A DNA stretch of 16,695 nt, taken from assembly GCA_964598355.1 (NCBI GenBank), contig CAZRBN010000028.1, positions 1 to 16,695 on the forward strand. Reading direction: 5' to 3'. Source of the DNA: DASQJJ01 sp964598355. GTDB lineage: Bacteria; Patescibacteriota; Microgenomatia; Levybacterales; UBA12049. A program made the translations under genes and the position numbers. Shown in pieces: positions 1-7,409 of this stretch. The notes beneath the pieces are model-generated. The model saw only the letters and a program-made list of their open reading frames with translations. It was not told the origin of the DNA and did not search any database. The number at the start of each line of letters is the position of its first letter. The stretch's first letter is position 1.

Positions 1-38
1 GACAACTAGCGATTTCTCTACTGTGAAAATACTATGAC

Positions 39-1796
39 TTATTCTCCAAAAGTGAATGCGTAGGCTTGTATACCAGCATCAAATTCCAATTGCAACATAT
101 GACTACTCACTTGCCCTTTCAAGTCGACTAAACTATATAACCTATCAGTAGTGACAGTAACACTGCCACCTACCACATCACTTCCAGCAACAGCAGGATC
201 AATTGCTTTGCCATCTAGTACCACCTTCACTTTCCCCTGTGCACTACCAGGACGCATCACAAGAAACACTTTTCCTGCAGTAAAGTTGTAATCAATTACT
301 GCGTTATTCACTGCCGTTGCATACTGAGAAGAAATATCCCATGTCCCCCCAAAAGAAAAACGGTTGAGCGGAATATTTGTCATAAGAGAAAAGTTTTGCT
401 TACCAGTATTTGTTTTGCCATCAGGCACTTCGTAGAGCATTCTCTCTGCTCCTACGTATGTTTCTGGAGAAAGTGAAGCAGTCGGCGTCTGATCTGCTAC
501 ATGGAGGAGTCCGCTATCCACTTTTTGTCCTGCTTCTTGCAGCAGTACTTGAATTGCTCTTTCAGTCACGTCATATTCCCCTTCTCCAAAATGGTATCGA
601 CGGACATTACCATTGGCATCGATTAAATATTCTGCTGGCCAATATTGATTGGAATATGCAGTCCAAGTAGCATAGTCATTGTCTTGTGCAACTGGATAAT
701 GAATACCAAATTGCTGTATAGCATTCAACACATTTCCTGTTTCTTTTTCAAAAGCAAACTCTGGAGTATGTACCCCTACAACTACAAATCCTTTATCTTT
801 ATATTTGTCATACCACGCAGTGACATGAGGAAGTGTTCGAATACAGTTAATACAGGTATAGGTCCAAAAATCAACCAAGACCACTTTACCTTTAAGACTT
901 GCAAGGGTTACTGTGGTTTCTGAACCTTGCTGGCTAGCTGGCAGGTTAAGCCACTTGGTAATGCCAGTAAATTCAGGAGCCGGAGTATTTGTATTAAATA
1001 GTCCTGATTCATCTGATTGGACAAACTTGCTATCTTGTCTTTTTAAATGTTGTAGCGCATTCGTAACACTGGCACTATTTTCAAAACCATTCAAGACAGT
1101 CCCAAGTGCTGGAAAACGATTAATAAGCGCAAGCTGAAATTCTTTATCTTTATTGGTGTAAATAAGAACAGCAGTCAGTATCATAACAACACCAAAGACT
1201 TGTTGAATCCGTCCAGTATACTTATTCAATCCTCGAGCCCGCATTATTACCTGCTGACCCCCGTAAGCAAAAAAGAATAAAGGAATGCCCACTCCAATAA
1301 CGTAGGCTATGGTAACTAACACCACTTCGAGAGACACCCTTCCCGTTGCAGCAAGTGTTGCAATAGTTGCAAGAATAGGACCAGCACATGGGGACCACAC
1401 AATGCCCAGTGACAATCCGGTTAAAAATCCAGGGATAAACCCAGTACCTCTTTGCTGAGTATTGTGACTAAAGAGATTGGAGAGTCTGCTTACCCCTACT
1501 TCAAACTGTGCAGAAAGTGCTGGAATTATCATGGTAATTCCTAAAAGAGCAATAATACCAACGGCAAACAGTCTGAGAAGATTGGGGTCAAGGTGGAAAA
1601 TCTTGACTAATGCTGAAACAGAGAGCGTAAAGATAGTAAAGCTTACCATGACACCTAAGGTAATTCCTAAGGGACGCCTATGTCCTCTTCCACCTGCAAT
1701 GGATGAGGATAAGACGATCGGCAAAACAGGCCAAATACAAGGAGCAAGAATAGTCACTAGTCCAGATAAGAAGGCGAAAAATAAAAGGAGGATCAT
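39..1796 (-). CDS. dipZ: DipZ-like membrane thiol-redox protein (CcdA/DsbD core + TlpA-like thioredoxin + C-terminal domain)
   Basis: Probable inner-membrane electron carrier that moves thiol reducing power from cytosolic thioredoxin to an extracytoplasmic thioredoxin domain for disulfide reduction or cytochrome maturation. Numbered from Met at 1796 (585 aa). Residues 1-215 are a polytopic CcdA-type core with the two expected membrane cysteines, C20 (in LAPCIWPVLP) and C137 (in WSPCAGPI). About residues 270-420 form a TlpA-like thioredoxin fold with the active site C315-I-N-C318 (after FWTYT) and a Pro at 387 in YWPAEYL, which fits the cis-Pro loop. About 425-585 matches the beta-rich C-terminal domain expected in DipZ. 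An 18-residue longer start exists at 1850. I prefer 1796 because CcdA proteins normally begin right at this first helix and a TATACT box lies 7 nt upstream. No cytochrome c or CcmF-type gene is visible nearby, so the partner is unknown. The family call is firm; the biological client is not. Confidence 0.88.
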   Translation of the reverse strand: MILLLFFAFLSGLVTILAPCIWPVLPIVLSSSIAGGRGHRRPLGITLGVMVSFTIFTLSVSALVKIFHLDPNLLRLFAVGIIALLGITMIIPALSAQFEVGVSRLSNLFSHNTQQRGTGFIPGFLTGLSLGIVWSPCAGPILATIATLAATGRVSLEVVLVTIAYVIGVGIPLFFFAYGGQQVIMRARGLNKYTGRIQQVFGVVMILTAVLIYTNKDKEFQLALINRFPALGTVLNGFENSASVTNALQHLKRQDSKFVQSDESGLFNTNTPAPEFTGITKWLNLPASQQGSETTVTLASLKGKVVLVDFWTYTCINCIRTLPHVTAWYDKYKDKGFVVVGVHTPEFAFEKETGNVLNAIQQFGIHYPVAQDNDYATWTAYSNQYWPAEYLIDANGNVRRYHFGEGEYDVTERAIQVLLQEAGQKVDSGLLHVADQTPTASLSPETYVGAERMLYEVPDGKTNTGKQNFSLMTNIPLNRFSFGGTWDISSQYATAVNNAVIDYNFTAGKVFLVMRPGSAQGKVKVVLDGKAIDPAVAGSDVVGGSVTVTTDRLYSLVDLKGQVSSHMLQLEFDAGIQAYAFTFGE

Positions 1797-1803
1797 ACAT
1801 ATG

Positions 1804-1809
1804 AGTATA
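1804..1809 (-). promoter_or_regulatory. Candidate -10 box (TATACT) for the DipZ-like gene
   Basis: TATACT on the minus strand ends 7 nt before the ATG at 1796, so transcription would begin at or next to the start codon. No good -35 hexamer is seen 17-18 nt upstream, so the call is weak. It is supported mainly by the same geometry at other genes in this window. Confidence 0.35.
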
Positions 1810-1859
1810 ATATCTTTTTTTATTCTTTGCTGATTCAGATTCTCCTTCATTATTCTTTG

Positions 1860-1889
1860 TTGACTTTTCTGTATGAAAACTTCTATTAT
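1860..1889 (+). promoter_or_regulatory. Sigma70-like promoter giving a leaderless zinc-ribbon mRNA
   Basis: TTGACT (1860-1865), an 18-nt spacer and TATTAT (1884-1889), followed by 8 nt and the ATG at 1898. The predicted transcription start falls at or within 1-2 nt of the start codon. There is no Shine-Dalgarno in this gap. Confidence 0.6.
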
Positions 1890-1897
1890 TAAAACCT

Positions 1898-2455
1898 ATG
1901 ACACCAGAAGAAGTAAAAATAACTGAAGAAGTATGTCCAAAATGTGGAAGCCCCCTTGGACCAGTAACCGCAACTAAAACAGGACGTAAATTACAACGGT
2001 GCTCTACAGGATCTTGGGATCCACAAACCAAGCAAAATGTTGGTTGTGATTATGTAAAGTGGCTGGAAGTTGAGCCAGAAAAGCTTGATGAAAAATGTCC
2101 AAAATGTGGAAGCCCCCTCATTCTTACCTTTACTCGATTTGGAAAGAAAATGAAAAAATGTTCAACAGGCGGATGGGATAAAGTAGCGAAAAAAGCAACA
2201 GGATGTGACTATGTTGAATGGATTAATGGAACAACTGAACAACTTGATGAAGATTGTCCAGAATGTGGTGCCAAATTAGTACTTTTTACTACTGCTGCTG
2301 GAAAAAAGATGAAGAAATGCAGTACAGCAGGTTGGGACAAAGCAGCAAAAAAAGCAACCGGGTGTACGTATATTCAATGGCTTAAGCCTTCTGAATATCC
2401 CCAAACCCACGATAGTGGTGGTGAAGAATTCCTTCCTCCAGAACCTGAAGAATAA
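1898..2455 (+). CDS. Triple topoisomerase-type C4 zinc-ribbon protein
   Basis: A 185-aa cytoplasmic protein made almost wholly of three tandem zinc ribbons, about 53 residues apart. Ligand sets are C13/C16/C35/C50, C67/C70/C88/C103 and C120/C123/C141/C156. Each runs CPxCG, then Gly-Lys/Arg-rich, then CST-x-G/S-W-D, then GC-x-Y-x-x-W. This is the pattern of the C4 zinc fingers found at the C-terminus of bacterial DNA topoisomerase I, here free of any topoisomerase domain. Such ribbons bind single-stranded DNA or RNA polymerase in topoisomerases; a nucleic-acid or RNA-polymerase partner role here is inference. The C-terminal 25 residues are acidic and Pro-rich. Repeats 2 and 3 are the most alike in protein, and repeats 1 and 2 share a 24-nt identical DNA stretch. 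The gene stands alone between divergent and convergent neighbours. Confidence 0.85.
   Translation: MTPEEVKITEEVCPKCGSPLGPVTATKTGRKLQRCSTGSWDPQTKQNVGCDYVKWLEVEPEKLDEKCPKCGSPLILTFTRFGKKMKKCSTGGWDKVAKKATGCDYVEWINGTTEQLDEDCPECGAKLVLFTTAAGKKMKKCSTAGWDKAAKKATGCTYIQWLKPSEYPQTHDSGGEEFLPPEPEE
1933..2118 (+). repeat. Intragenic direct repeat (24-nt identical copies)
   Basis: The copies at 1933-1956 and 2095-2118 are identical over 24 nt and encode the first Cys pair and following Gly-Ser-Pro-Leu of ribbons 1 and 2. The 162-nt period equals 54 codons. The third ribbon (from about 2256) has diverged at the same place. The simplest reading is tandem duplication inside the gene. Confidence 0.8.
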
Positions 2456-2495
2456 AAAGAAACAACTCCCAATATTGCTACCGGAAGTGTTTCTT
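2450..2495 (-). terminator. Candidate terminator between convergent genes
   Basis: Perfect 8-nt inverted arms AAGAAACA (2457-2464) and TGTTTCTT (2488-2495) enclose a 23-nt loop. Read on the minus strand, the 3' arm runs straight into TTTAT, which suits termination of the secreted-protein gene. The stem is AT-rich and the loop long, so strength is doubtful. The structure overlaps the stop codon of the zinc-ribbon gene. Confidence 0.4.
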
Positions 2496-2519
2496 GCCCA
2501 AAAAAACTTCTTTTACGCT

Positions 2520-3035
2520 TTACGGCGTTGGTGTTGGACTACCAGTCAACCCTTTGTGCATCATTCTCATTCCAGAACCTGACATGATAAGCGTTGGGTC
2601 AATCCCCTGACTTTTTGCCCAATCTTGCAGTTCTTGTCGTTTTTTCTGAAACTCTTGATGTCTTTCTTGAGGAGTCAAATTTTGCAAATTATTTGCACTG
2701 TATTTCTGCCTTAGACTTACTAATTCATTCAGAATAGCTTGCTCTTGACTACTGGTTATTTTTCCACTAGTCACCAATGCATCAAGCCGTGCTTTTTCTT
2801 TATCTTGCATAGTTTGCTGCATGTGCTGCTTGTGCTGATTTCTAAAATCAGTAATAGCAGATATAACTTGATTCTTATCAAGATTAAATTTTTGTGCAAA
2901 AAATTGTGCAAAGTTATCCCAGAAACTTTGCTGTGTTGTCGTTGTGCTTGCAGCATATGCCGGTAGGCCTGCTGCTAACGGAGTCAGGCCTACTAAGATA
3001 ATCATGAGACCTGAAAAAATATGTTTTTTTATCAT
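2520..3035 (-). CDS. Small secreted helical protein, function unknown
   Basis: A 171-aa protein with a clear Sec signal peptide: MIKK start, hydrophobic stretch at about 8-24 and an A-Y-A site at 26-28, with predicted cleavage before A29. The mature part is highly charged and Gln/Lys-rich. It looks like two or three amphipathic helices (about 37-75 and 80-150), including the run SGKITSSQEQAI, which resembles the short helix-turn units of small Gram-positive secreted proteins of the DUF2680/YckD kind (tentative). The C-terminus is Met/Gly-rich and ends in PTPTP. The start is set by an exact Shine-Dalgarno 6 nt upstream. The gene lies 117 nt downstream of the 200-aa orphan on the same strand. 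Confidence 0.8.
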   Translation of the reverse strand: MIKKHIFSGLMIILVGLTPLAAGLPAYAASTTTTQQSFWDNFAQFFAQKFNLDKNQVISAITDFRNQHKQHMQQTMQDKEKARLDALVTSGKITSSQEQAILNELVSLRQKYSANNLQNLTPQERHQEFQKKRQELQDWAKSQGIDPTLIMSGSGMRMMHKGLTGSPTPTP

Positions 3036-3040
3036 TCTCT

Positions 3041-3049
3041 CACCTCCTT
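3041..3049 (-). promoter_or_regulatory. Strong Shine-Dalgarno (AAGGAGGTG)
   Basis: On the minus strand AAGGAGGTG precedes the ATG at 3035 with a 5-nt gap after the final G. It is a full match to the anti-SD of 16S rRNA and the only such site seen before any gene in this window. It shows that the organism does use SD-led initiation in some genes. Confidence 0.85.
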
Positions 3050-3152
3050 CTTTCGCCAGCTATTGTCTAGTACTCGGCTTCACTAATGAGACTACCAAGC
3101 AAAACTGAAAAAGACCTTAAGGCAATAGTAAGAAATTGTTGAAAGACTTTCT

Positions 3153-3755
3153 TTATTCTTTTTCACCGAGGCGGGTGATAGGAAAAAGTCTGGCATCAAG
3201 CGTAATAAACCATTTTCTTAACAGCTTCCACAGAGGATCTCCTTCTTTTACATCTCCCCGCTTAATATGCGTCAGACAATCAATAGTGATCGTTTCAATC
3301 CGAGCCCAGGTAAATCGTAATTCTTCATCTCCAGAAAACCCTTCCATTGATAATGACTCCTTCAAGGCTACTTTTAGATCACGTCTATATTCTTTAAGCC
3401 TTATATCAATTACTTGTTGCCACACCTTGAGATTTTCTTTTGCAATTCCTGTTTCTTCCATAAGACGAAGAAACCCTGGAACAAGCTCTTGTTGAAATGT
3501 CTTCAAAACAGCCTTCTCCCCTTTATCTGCTATTGTTTGTGCATAATCAAACTGAAGGATAAATAGTCCAAGTAAAGAAACTTCTAACTCATTAAATATT
3601 CTATCCTGCTCTGCTTGGGAAAGATTATGAAAAGTAACATACAGCCTAAAATCTTTTCGCTTCCAAAACTCAAATGATTCACTGGCAACCAGCTGTCCCA
3701 ATCGTTGTGCTGCACTAAGCATCATCGGCACTATATCTTTTTTATGATCATCCAT
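3153..3755 (-). CDS. Conserved-looking hypothetical protein, soluble and helical
   Basis: A 200-aa protein that I do not recognise. It has no signal peptide or membrane segment. The composition and heptad-like spacing of hydrophobics suggest an all-alpha fold; Trp and Phe are frequent (W32, W112, W160 and several more in the C-terminal half) and charge is mixed. The start at 3755 is supported by a promoter (TTGATT, 18 nt, TATACT) that ends 8 nt before the ATG, so the mRNA should be leaderless. Good coding character and a supported promoter make it a real gene. No function is offered. Confidence 0.7.
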   Translation of the reverse strand: MDDHKKDIVPMMLSAAQRLGQLVASESFEFWKRKDFRLYVTFHNLSQAEQDRIFNELEVSLLGLFILQFDYAQTIADKGEKAVLKTFQQELVPGFLRLMEETGIAKENLKVWQQVIDIRLKEYRRDLKVALKESLSMEGFSGDEELRFTWARIETITIDCLTHIKRGDVKEGDPLWKLLRKWFITLDARLFPITRLGEKE

Positions 3756-3763
3756 ACGTTAGT

Positions 3764-3793
3764 AGTATATAGTACTCATCAATATAGAATCAA
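3764..3793 (-). promoter_or_regulatory. Sigma70-like promoter giving a leaderless mRNA for the 200-aa orphan
   Basis: On the minus strand TTGATT (3793-3788), an 18-nt spacer and TATACT (3769-3764), followed by 8 nt and the ATG at 3755. No Shine-Dalgarno lies between. It has the same geometry as the promoters at 1860, 8070 and 16481. Confidence 0.6.
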
Positions 3794-3833
3794 TTTCGAT
3801 TCCTAGTTTACATGAGATGTGGAGAAAACATAA

Positions 3834-4088
3834 TTATTTTTTCCTTCTTGTTTTGCTACTGGTAACTTGAGGCTTTGGTACAGTAATCCCTTCATCAAGG
3901 CATATCCTTTTTTTAAACAGTAGTAGCGCAGTCTCCGCTACTCGATCATCTGTATAAGGATCAGGATAAATATGCCATGCTATCCAATCCGCTTTAACCT
4001 TTTCAAATTGAATCCTATAATTTTCGTCAAAAATTTCTTGACTTACCGTGCAACGATTATACCGTTTCTTTACTTCATTCAAAAACAA
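3834..4088 (-). CDS. Small hypothetical protein with TTG start
   Basis: An 84-aa unrecognised protein. It is rich in Lys, Glu and aromatics, has no signal peptide or membrane helix, and ends in a basic tail (KTRRKK) that could touch nucleic acid or ribosome (speculative). No ATG is available in frame. The TTG at 4088 is the best start because a TACAAT box (4102-4097 on the minus strand) ends 8 nt before it, matching the leaderless spacing seen elsewhere. It is divergent from the glycerate kinase gene, and their promoters overlap. It may be a real small gene, but length alone gives modest support. Confidence 0.5.
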   Translation of the reverse strand: MFLNEVKKRYNRCTVSQEIFDENYRIQFEKVKADWIAWHIYPDPYTDDRVAETALLLFKKRICLDEGITVPKPQVTSSKTRRKK

Positions 4089-4096
4089 ATCAACCC

Positions 4097-4127
4097 ATTG
4101 TATCTAAATAATTTTCTATGCTATGCT
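4097..4127. promoter_or_regulatory. Overlapping divergent promoters
   Basis: Plus strand: TTGTAT (4098-4103), 18 nt, TATGCT (4122-4127), with the predicted start about 4134, just before the ATG at 4139. Minus strand: TACAAT (4102-4097), ending 8 nt before the TTG at 4088. The -35 of one and the -10 of the other share five bases, so polymerase cannot occupy both. The minus-strand -35 is poor. Confidence 0.4.
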
Positions 4128-4138
4128 AGGTGAGTTAC

Positions 4139-5407
4139 ATGACATTTATTAAAAATTACGACTCTCTTAATACGAATGAAAACCGCAAAGTAGCACTTGA
4201 GCTTATTGAAGTTGCATTCGCCTCTCTTACCCCACATGAAGTCTTTAAAAAATTTTCTTTTGAAAATAATGTACTAAAAATTCAGGATAAGGAATTTGAC
4301 TTGAATTCGTTTGACCGTGTATTTCTTGTTGGCTATGGCAAAGGCTCAGCTGAAATGTGCAGTATTATCGAAAATGCTTTGGGCGAGAAATTAACACAAG
4401 GATTTGATATTGATGTTGTTGACGCTGCTCCATTTAAAAAAGTGGAATATACCAAAGGGACTCACCCACTTCCTTCTCAAGAAAATTTCGATTACACAGC
4501 AAAGGTTATAGAGCATCTGAGCAATCTCACAGAAAAAGATTTTGTATTGGTTGTCACGTGTGGTGGCGGGTCTGCACTTTTTGAAAAGCCAAATACCTTC
4601 TCTCTAGAGCAAATGAAACAAATGAATAAAAGTTTGCTTGACTGCGGAGCAACGATTTCTGAAATGAATACTATCCGAAAGCATGTTTCTCAGGTCAAAG
4701 GTGGAGGACTTGCCAAAATTTTATATCCCGCGACAGTTACCAACCTTATTTTTTCAGATGTTCCAGGAAATGATTTGTCCGTCATCGCCTCTGCCCCACT
4801 CGTAAAAGACCAGACCACTATTGAAGAAGCAGTTGCTGTATTGCAAAAATACAGTCTCTCTTTCCCTACTCAAGCAGATTTAGTTGAAAGGCCAAAAGAA
4901 GACATGTATTTTGAAAAAGTCCACAACATCTTAATGCTCAGCAACCTTACTGCAATTGAGGCTATGCAAAAAAAAGCTGAAGAACTCGGGTTTACTGCAC
5001 GGATGTGGACAGACAGACTCCAGGGAGATGCTCGAACAATGGGAGAAAAATTAATTAACGAAACCAAACCAGGAGAGATTCTTGTAGCAGGAGGAGAGAC
5101 AACCATTAAAATTACTGGACGGGGTTTGGGAGGACGCAATCAAGCACTTGCACTTTATTCCCTCCCCTTTATTACTGAGGAGACACTTCTTGTCTCATTT
5201 AGTACAGACGGACAGGATTTTTATTGGTTTGCCGGTGCCCTTGCAGATAGAGATACAAAGAAAAAAATTGAAGAGATGCATGTTGACGTTGCGGAATATT
5301 TAGCTGATGATAATAGTTACGGACTTTTAGAAAGACTTGGAGATGGAATCCGTACTGGTAGACAAGAATCTAATGTCTCTGACCTATACATTGTATTAAA
5401 AAAATAA
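4139..5407 (+). CDS. Glycerate 2-kinase, MOFRL family
   Basis: Phosphorylates D-glycerate to 2-phosphoglycerate with ATP, feeding lower glycolysis. The family is often misnamed hydroxypyruvate reductase (TtuD). Numbered from ATG 4139 (422 aa, usual length): GYGKGSAEM with the conserved Lys at 68; THPLP at 108-112; the Gly-rich loop GGGSAL at 142-147; SEMNTIRKH at 174-182 followed by KGGGLA; SDVPGND at 206-212. The C-terminal MOFRL domain has GGET (318-321), GRGLGGRNQA (327-336) and STDGQD (355-360). A GTG three codons upstream (4130) is possible, but the promoter predicts transcription starting near 4134. It is followed after only 2 nt by the transketolase genes, so they are very likely one transcript. 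The alternative, a TtuD-type reductase, is unlikely on known biochemistry of the family. Confidence 0.88.
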   Translation: MTFIKNYDSLNTNENRKVALELIEVAFASLTPHEVFKKFSFENNVLKIQDKEFDLNSFDRVFLVGYGKGSAEMCSIIENALGEKLTQGFDIDVVDAAPFKKVEYTKGTHPLPSQENFDYTAKVIEHLSNLTEKDFVLVVTCGGGSALFEKPNTFSLEQMKQMNKSLLDCGATISEMNTIRKHVSQVKGGGLAKILYPATVTNLIFSDVPGNDLSVIASAPLVKDQTTIEEAVAVLQKYSLSFPTQADLVERPKEDMYFEKVHNILMLSNLTAIEAMQKKAEELGFTARMWTDRLQGDARTMGEKLINETKPGEILVAGGETTIKITGRGLGGRNQALALYSLPFITEETLLVSFSTDGQDFYWFAGALADRDTKKKIEEMHVDVAEYLADDNSYGLLERLGDGIRTGRQESNVSDLYIVLKK

Positions 5408-5409
5408 CT

Positions 5410-6306
5410 ATGGTGGACACACTACATGATGAAAAACTACAAGAGCTTGAATTGAAAGCCAATGAAGCACGACAGTTGCTTATACAGACACTCCTTACTG
5501 CTGGCTCAGGACACTCTGCAGGACCATTAGATATGGCAGATATTTTTACTGCTTTTTACTTTCATATCCTTCGTCACGATCCAAAAAATCCTACGTGGGA
5601 AGATAGAGATAGACTTGTCCTATCTAATGGCCATATCTGCCCTATTAGATATGTATCTATGGCACAGGCTGGCTACTTCCCTATTGATGAATTACAGACA
5701 CTTCGTAAAATAAATTCACGTTTGCAAGGACATCCACATAGGACCACTCTCCCCGGTCTTGAAACAACATCCGGACCTTTGGGTGAAGGAATTTCTCAAG
5801 GCATTGGTATCGCACTTGCTGCAAAACTCGATAGAAAGAATTACTACACCTACGTTATTACTGGTGATGGTGAGCATGATGAAGGAAATATTTGGGAAGC
5901 AGTGATGTTTGCTGGAAAGAAACAATTAAATAATTTAATCGTGGTTGTTGATCGTAACAACATTCAAATTGACGGATTTACCGAAGATGTTATGCCACTT
6001 GAATCTTTCAAGGCAAAATATGAAGCATTTAATTGGGAAGTGTTGGAAGTTGATGGTCACAATATTCGCGCATTTGTTGATGCAGTTGGTGAAGCACAAG
6101 CTATCTATGAAAAACCAACAGTTATTATCGCTCATACGGTTGCTGGTAAGGGCGTTGATTTTATGGAAAAAGATTTCCGCTGGCATGGTATGCCACCTGA
6201 CATACAAGAGGTTACCGGAGCACCACCAAAAGGACAACAAGCTAAAATAGCACTAGATGAACTCAGGACATTACAAGGAAGAATAAAGAGCGAACACGAA
6301 GCCTAG
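5410..6306 (+). CDS. Transketolase, N-terminal (thiamine diphosphate-binding) subunit
   Basis: The N-terminal half of a two-gene transketolase, which moves two-carbon ketol units between sugar phosphates in the non-oxidative pentose phosphate route. At 298 aa it covers only the PP domain. Visible motifs: GHSAGPL with H35; GHICP with H75; HPHR at 108-111; SGPLGEG at 121-127; and the ThDP/Mg signature GDGEHDEGN at 152-160 followed by N183-N184. Near the C-terminus HTVAGKG matches the conserved substrate-side His region. It starts 2 nt after the kinase stop with no Shine-Dalgarno, pointing to translational coupling. The Pyr-domain partner follows directly. Split transketolases are usual in archaea and many small-genome bacteria. 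Confidence 0.93.
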   Translation: MVDTLHDEKLQELELKANEARQLLIQTLLTAGSGHSAGPLDMADIFTAFYFHILRHDPKNPTWEDRDRLVLSNGHICPIRYVSMAQAGYFPIDELQTLRKINSRLQGHPHRTTLPGLETTSGPLGEGISQGIGIALAAKLDRKNYYTYVITGDGEHDEGNIWEAVMFAGKKQLNNLIVVVDRNNIQIDGFTEDVMPLESFKAKYEAFNWEVLEVDGHNIRAFVDAVGEAQAIYEKPTVIIAHTVAGKGVDFMEKDFRWHGMPPDIQEVTGAPPKGQQAKIALDELRTLQGRIKSEHEA

Positions 6307-6350
6307 GGATGGAAATTAGCATTGGGTTTTGTTTAGGTTACTGTATAACT

Positions 6351-7343
6351 ATGTTAAATCCGAATTTACATTTAAATGAAAAACTCTTTGACCAAGATGT
6401 TGAAGTGGCACCAACACGTGCTGGTTTTGGAACAGGGCTTGTCGAGCTTGGAGAAAAAAATCCTAATGTGGTTGCCCTTTCTGCAGATTTAACAGAATCA
6501 ACACATGCGCATAAATTTGCTGAGAAATTTCCAGAGAGATTTTTCGAAGTTGGCATTGGCGAGCAGAATATGGCTGCAATCGCAGCAGGCCTTGGAGTGA
6601 GTGGAAAAATAGCATTTATTTCTTCCTACGCTACCTTCTCACCAGGAAAAAATTGGGAAACAATTCGGACAACGTGTATATACAACCATGCAAATGTCAA
6701 AATAGCTGGCCATCACGCAGGCATTATGACTGGTCCAGACGGAGCAACACACCAGGCAACAGAAGACGTTGCAATTACCAGATGTTGGCCAAATATAGAA
6801 GTCATGGTCCCTTGTGATAGTCTTGAAGCAAAAAAAGCAACCATTGCGAGTGCACAAATAGATGGACCTGTCTATTTGCGATATACACGGGATAAAACTC
6901 CTCTTATCACAACAGAGGAAACGCCATTTGAAGTTGGGAAAATGTATGATTTTTGGATTTCGGACAATCCTCAAGCAACAATTTTTGCCATGGGATATAT
7001 GCTCCACTATGCACTCCTCGCAGCAAAAGAATTAGAAGCAGAAAATATTCCGGTCATTGTTGTGAATACTCCAACAGTCAAACCCTTAGACCAAGAAGGA
7101 CTTCTTCGATTTACTGAGCATTCAAAAGCAGTTGTCACGGTTGAAGATCACCAGGTTATGGGAGGACTTGGCAGTGCAATTGCAGAAGTCTTGGCAAAAA
7201 CTACACCCCTTCCCATGGAATTTATTGGATTACAGAATACATTTGCCGAATCAGGCACACCAAAAGAATTAATTGAAAAATACGGCATGGGAGTAACCCA
7301 CATAAAAGAAGCTGTGAAACGAGTAATCACCAGAAAAAAGTAG
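6351..7343 (+). CDS. Transketolase, C-terminal (pyrimidine-binding) subunit
   Basis: Partner of the preceding subunit, carrying the Pyr and C-terminal domains (330 aa from Met at 6351). The catalytic glutamate that activates ThDP is E71 in VGIGEQNMA, and the motifs HHAGIMTGPDG, ATHQATEDVA and GPVYLRYTRD follow in family order. The C-terminal domain begins at about residue 190 and contains VVTVEDHQVMGGLGSAI. An alternative ATG at 6309 would add 14 Cys/Gly-rich residues. I prefer 6351 because the family normally has only a short tail before the TRxGFG motif, though neither start has a Shine-Dalgarno. The gap after the N-subunit stop is 44 nt. 1-Deoxyxylulose-5-phosphate synthase is excluded because its two halves are fused in one chain and DXS motifs are absent. 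Confidence 0.92.
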   Translation: MLNPNLHLNEKLFDQDVEVAPTRAGFGTGLVELGEKNPNVVALSADLTESTHAHKFAEKFPERFFEVGIGEQNMAAIAAGLGVSGKIAFISSYATFSPGKNWETIRTTCIYNHANVKIAGHHAGIMTGPDGATHQATEDVAITRCWPNIEVMVPCDSLEAKKATIASAQIDGPVYLRYTRDKTPLITTEETPFEVGKMYDFWISDNPQATIFAMGYMLHYALLAAKELEAENIPVIVVNTPTVKPLDQEGLLRFTEHSKAVVTVEDHQVMGGLGSAIAEVLAKTTPLPMEFIGLQNTFAESGTPKELIEKYGMGVTHIKEAVKRVITRKK

Positions 7344-7368
7344 ATTACATTCCTTATGAGTTGTTCAC

Positions 7369-7385
7369 GGTAAAAAGTTTTTACC
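7369..7385. terminator. Short AT-rich hairpin between convergent genes
   Basis: GGTAAAAA and TTTTTACC form a near-perfect palindrome around one G, in the 66-nt gap between the transketolase stop and the HD gene stop. It could serve transcripts from both sides, but the stem is weak and no U-run follows on either strand. The position is the main argument. Confidence 0.3.
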
Positions 7386-7409
7386 TGGTATACACAATGA
7401 ACCTTCCCA

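Noticed and set aside
26..38. 13-nt match AAAATACTATGAC also found before cyoC (13941-13953)
   Set aside because: At the left edge it leads to a 9-codon frame only; one 13-nt match in AT-rich DNA of this length is expected by chance.
1678..2031. 117-aa minus-strand frame across the gap between DipZ and the zinc-ribbon gene
   Set aside because: It is antisense to the zinc-ribbon gene and out of frame with DipZ, and it has no family features.
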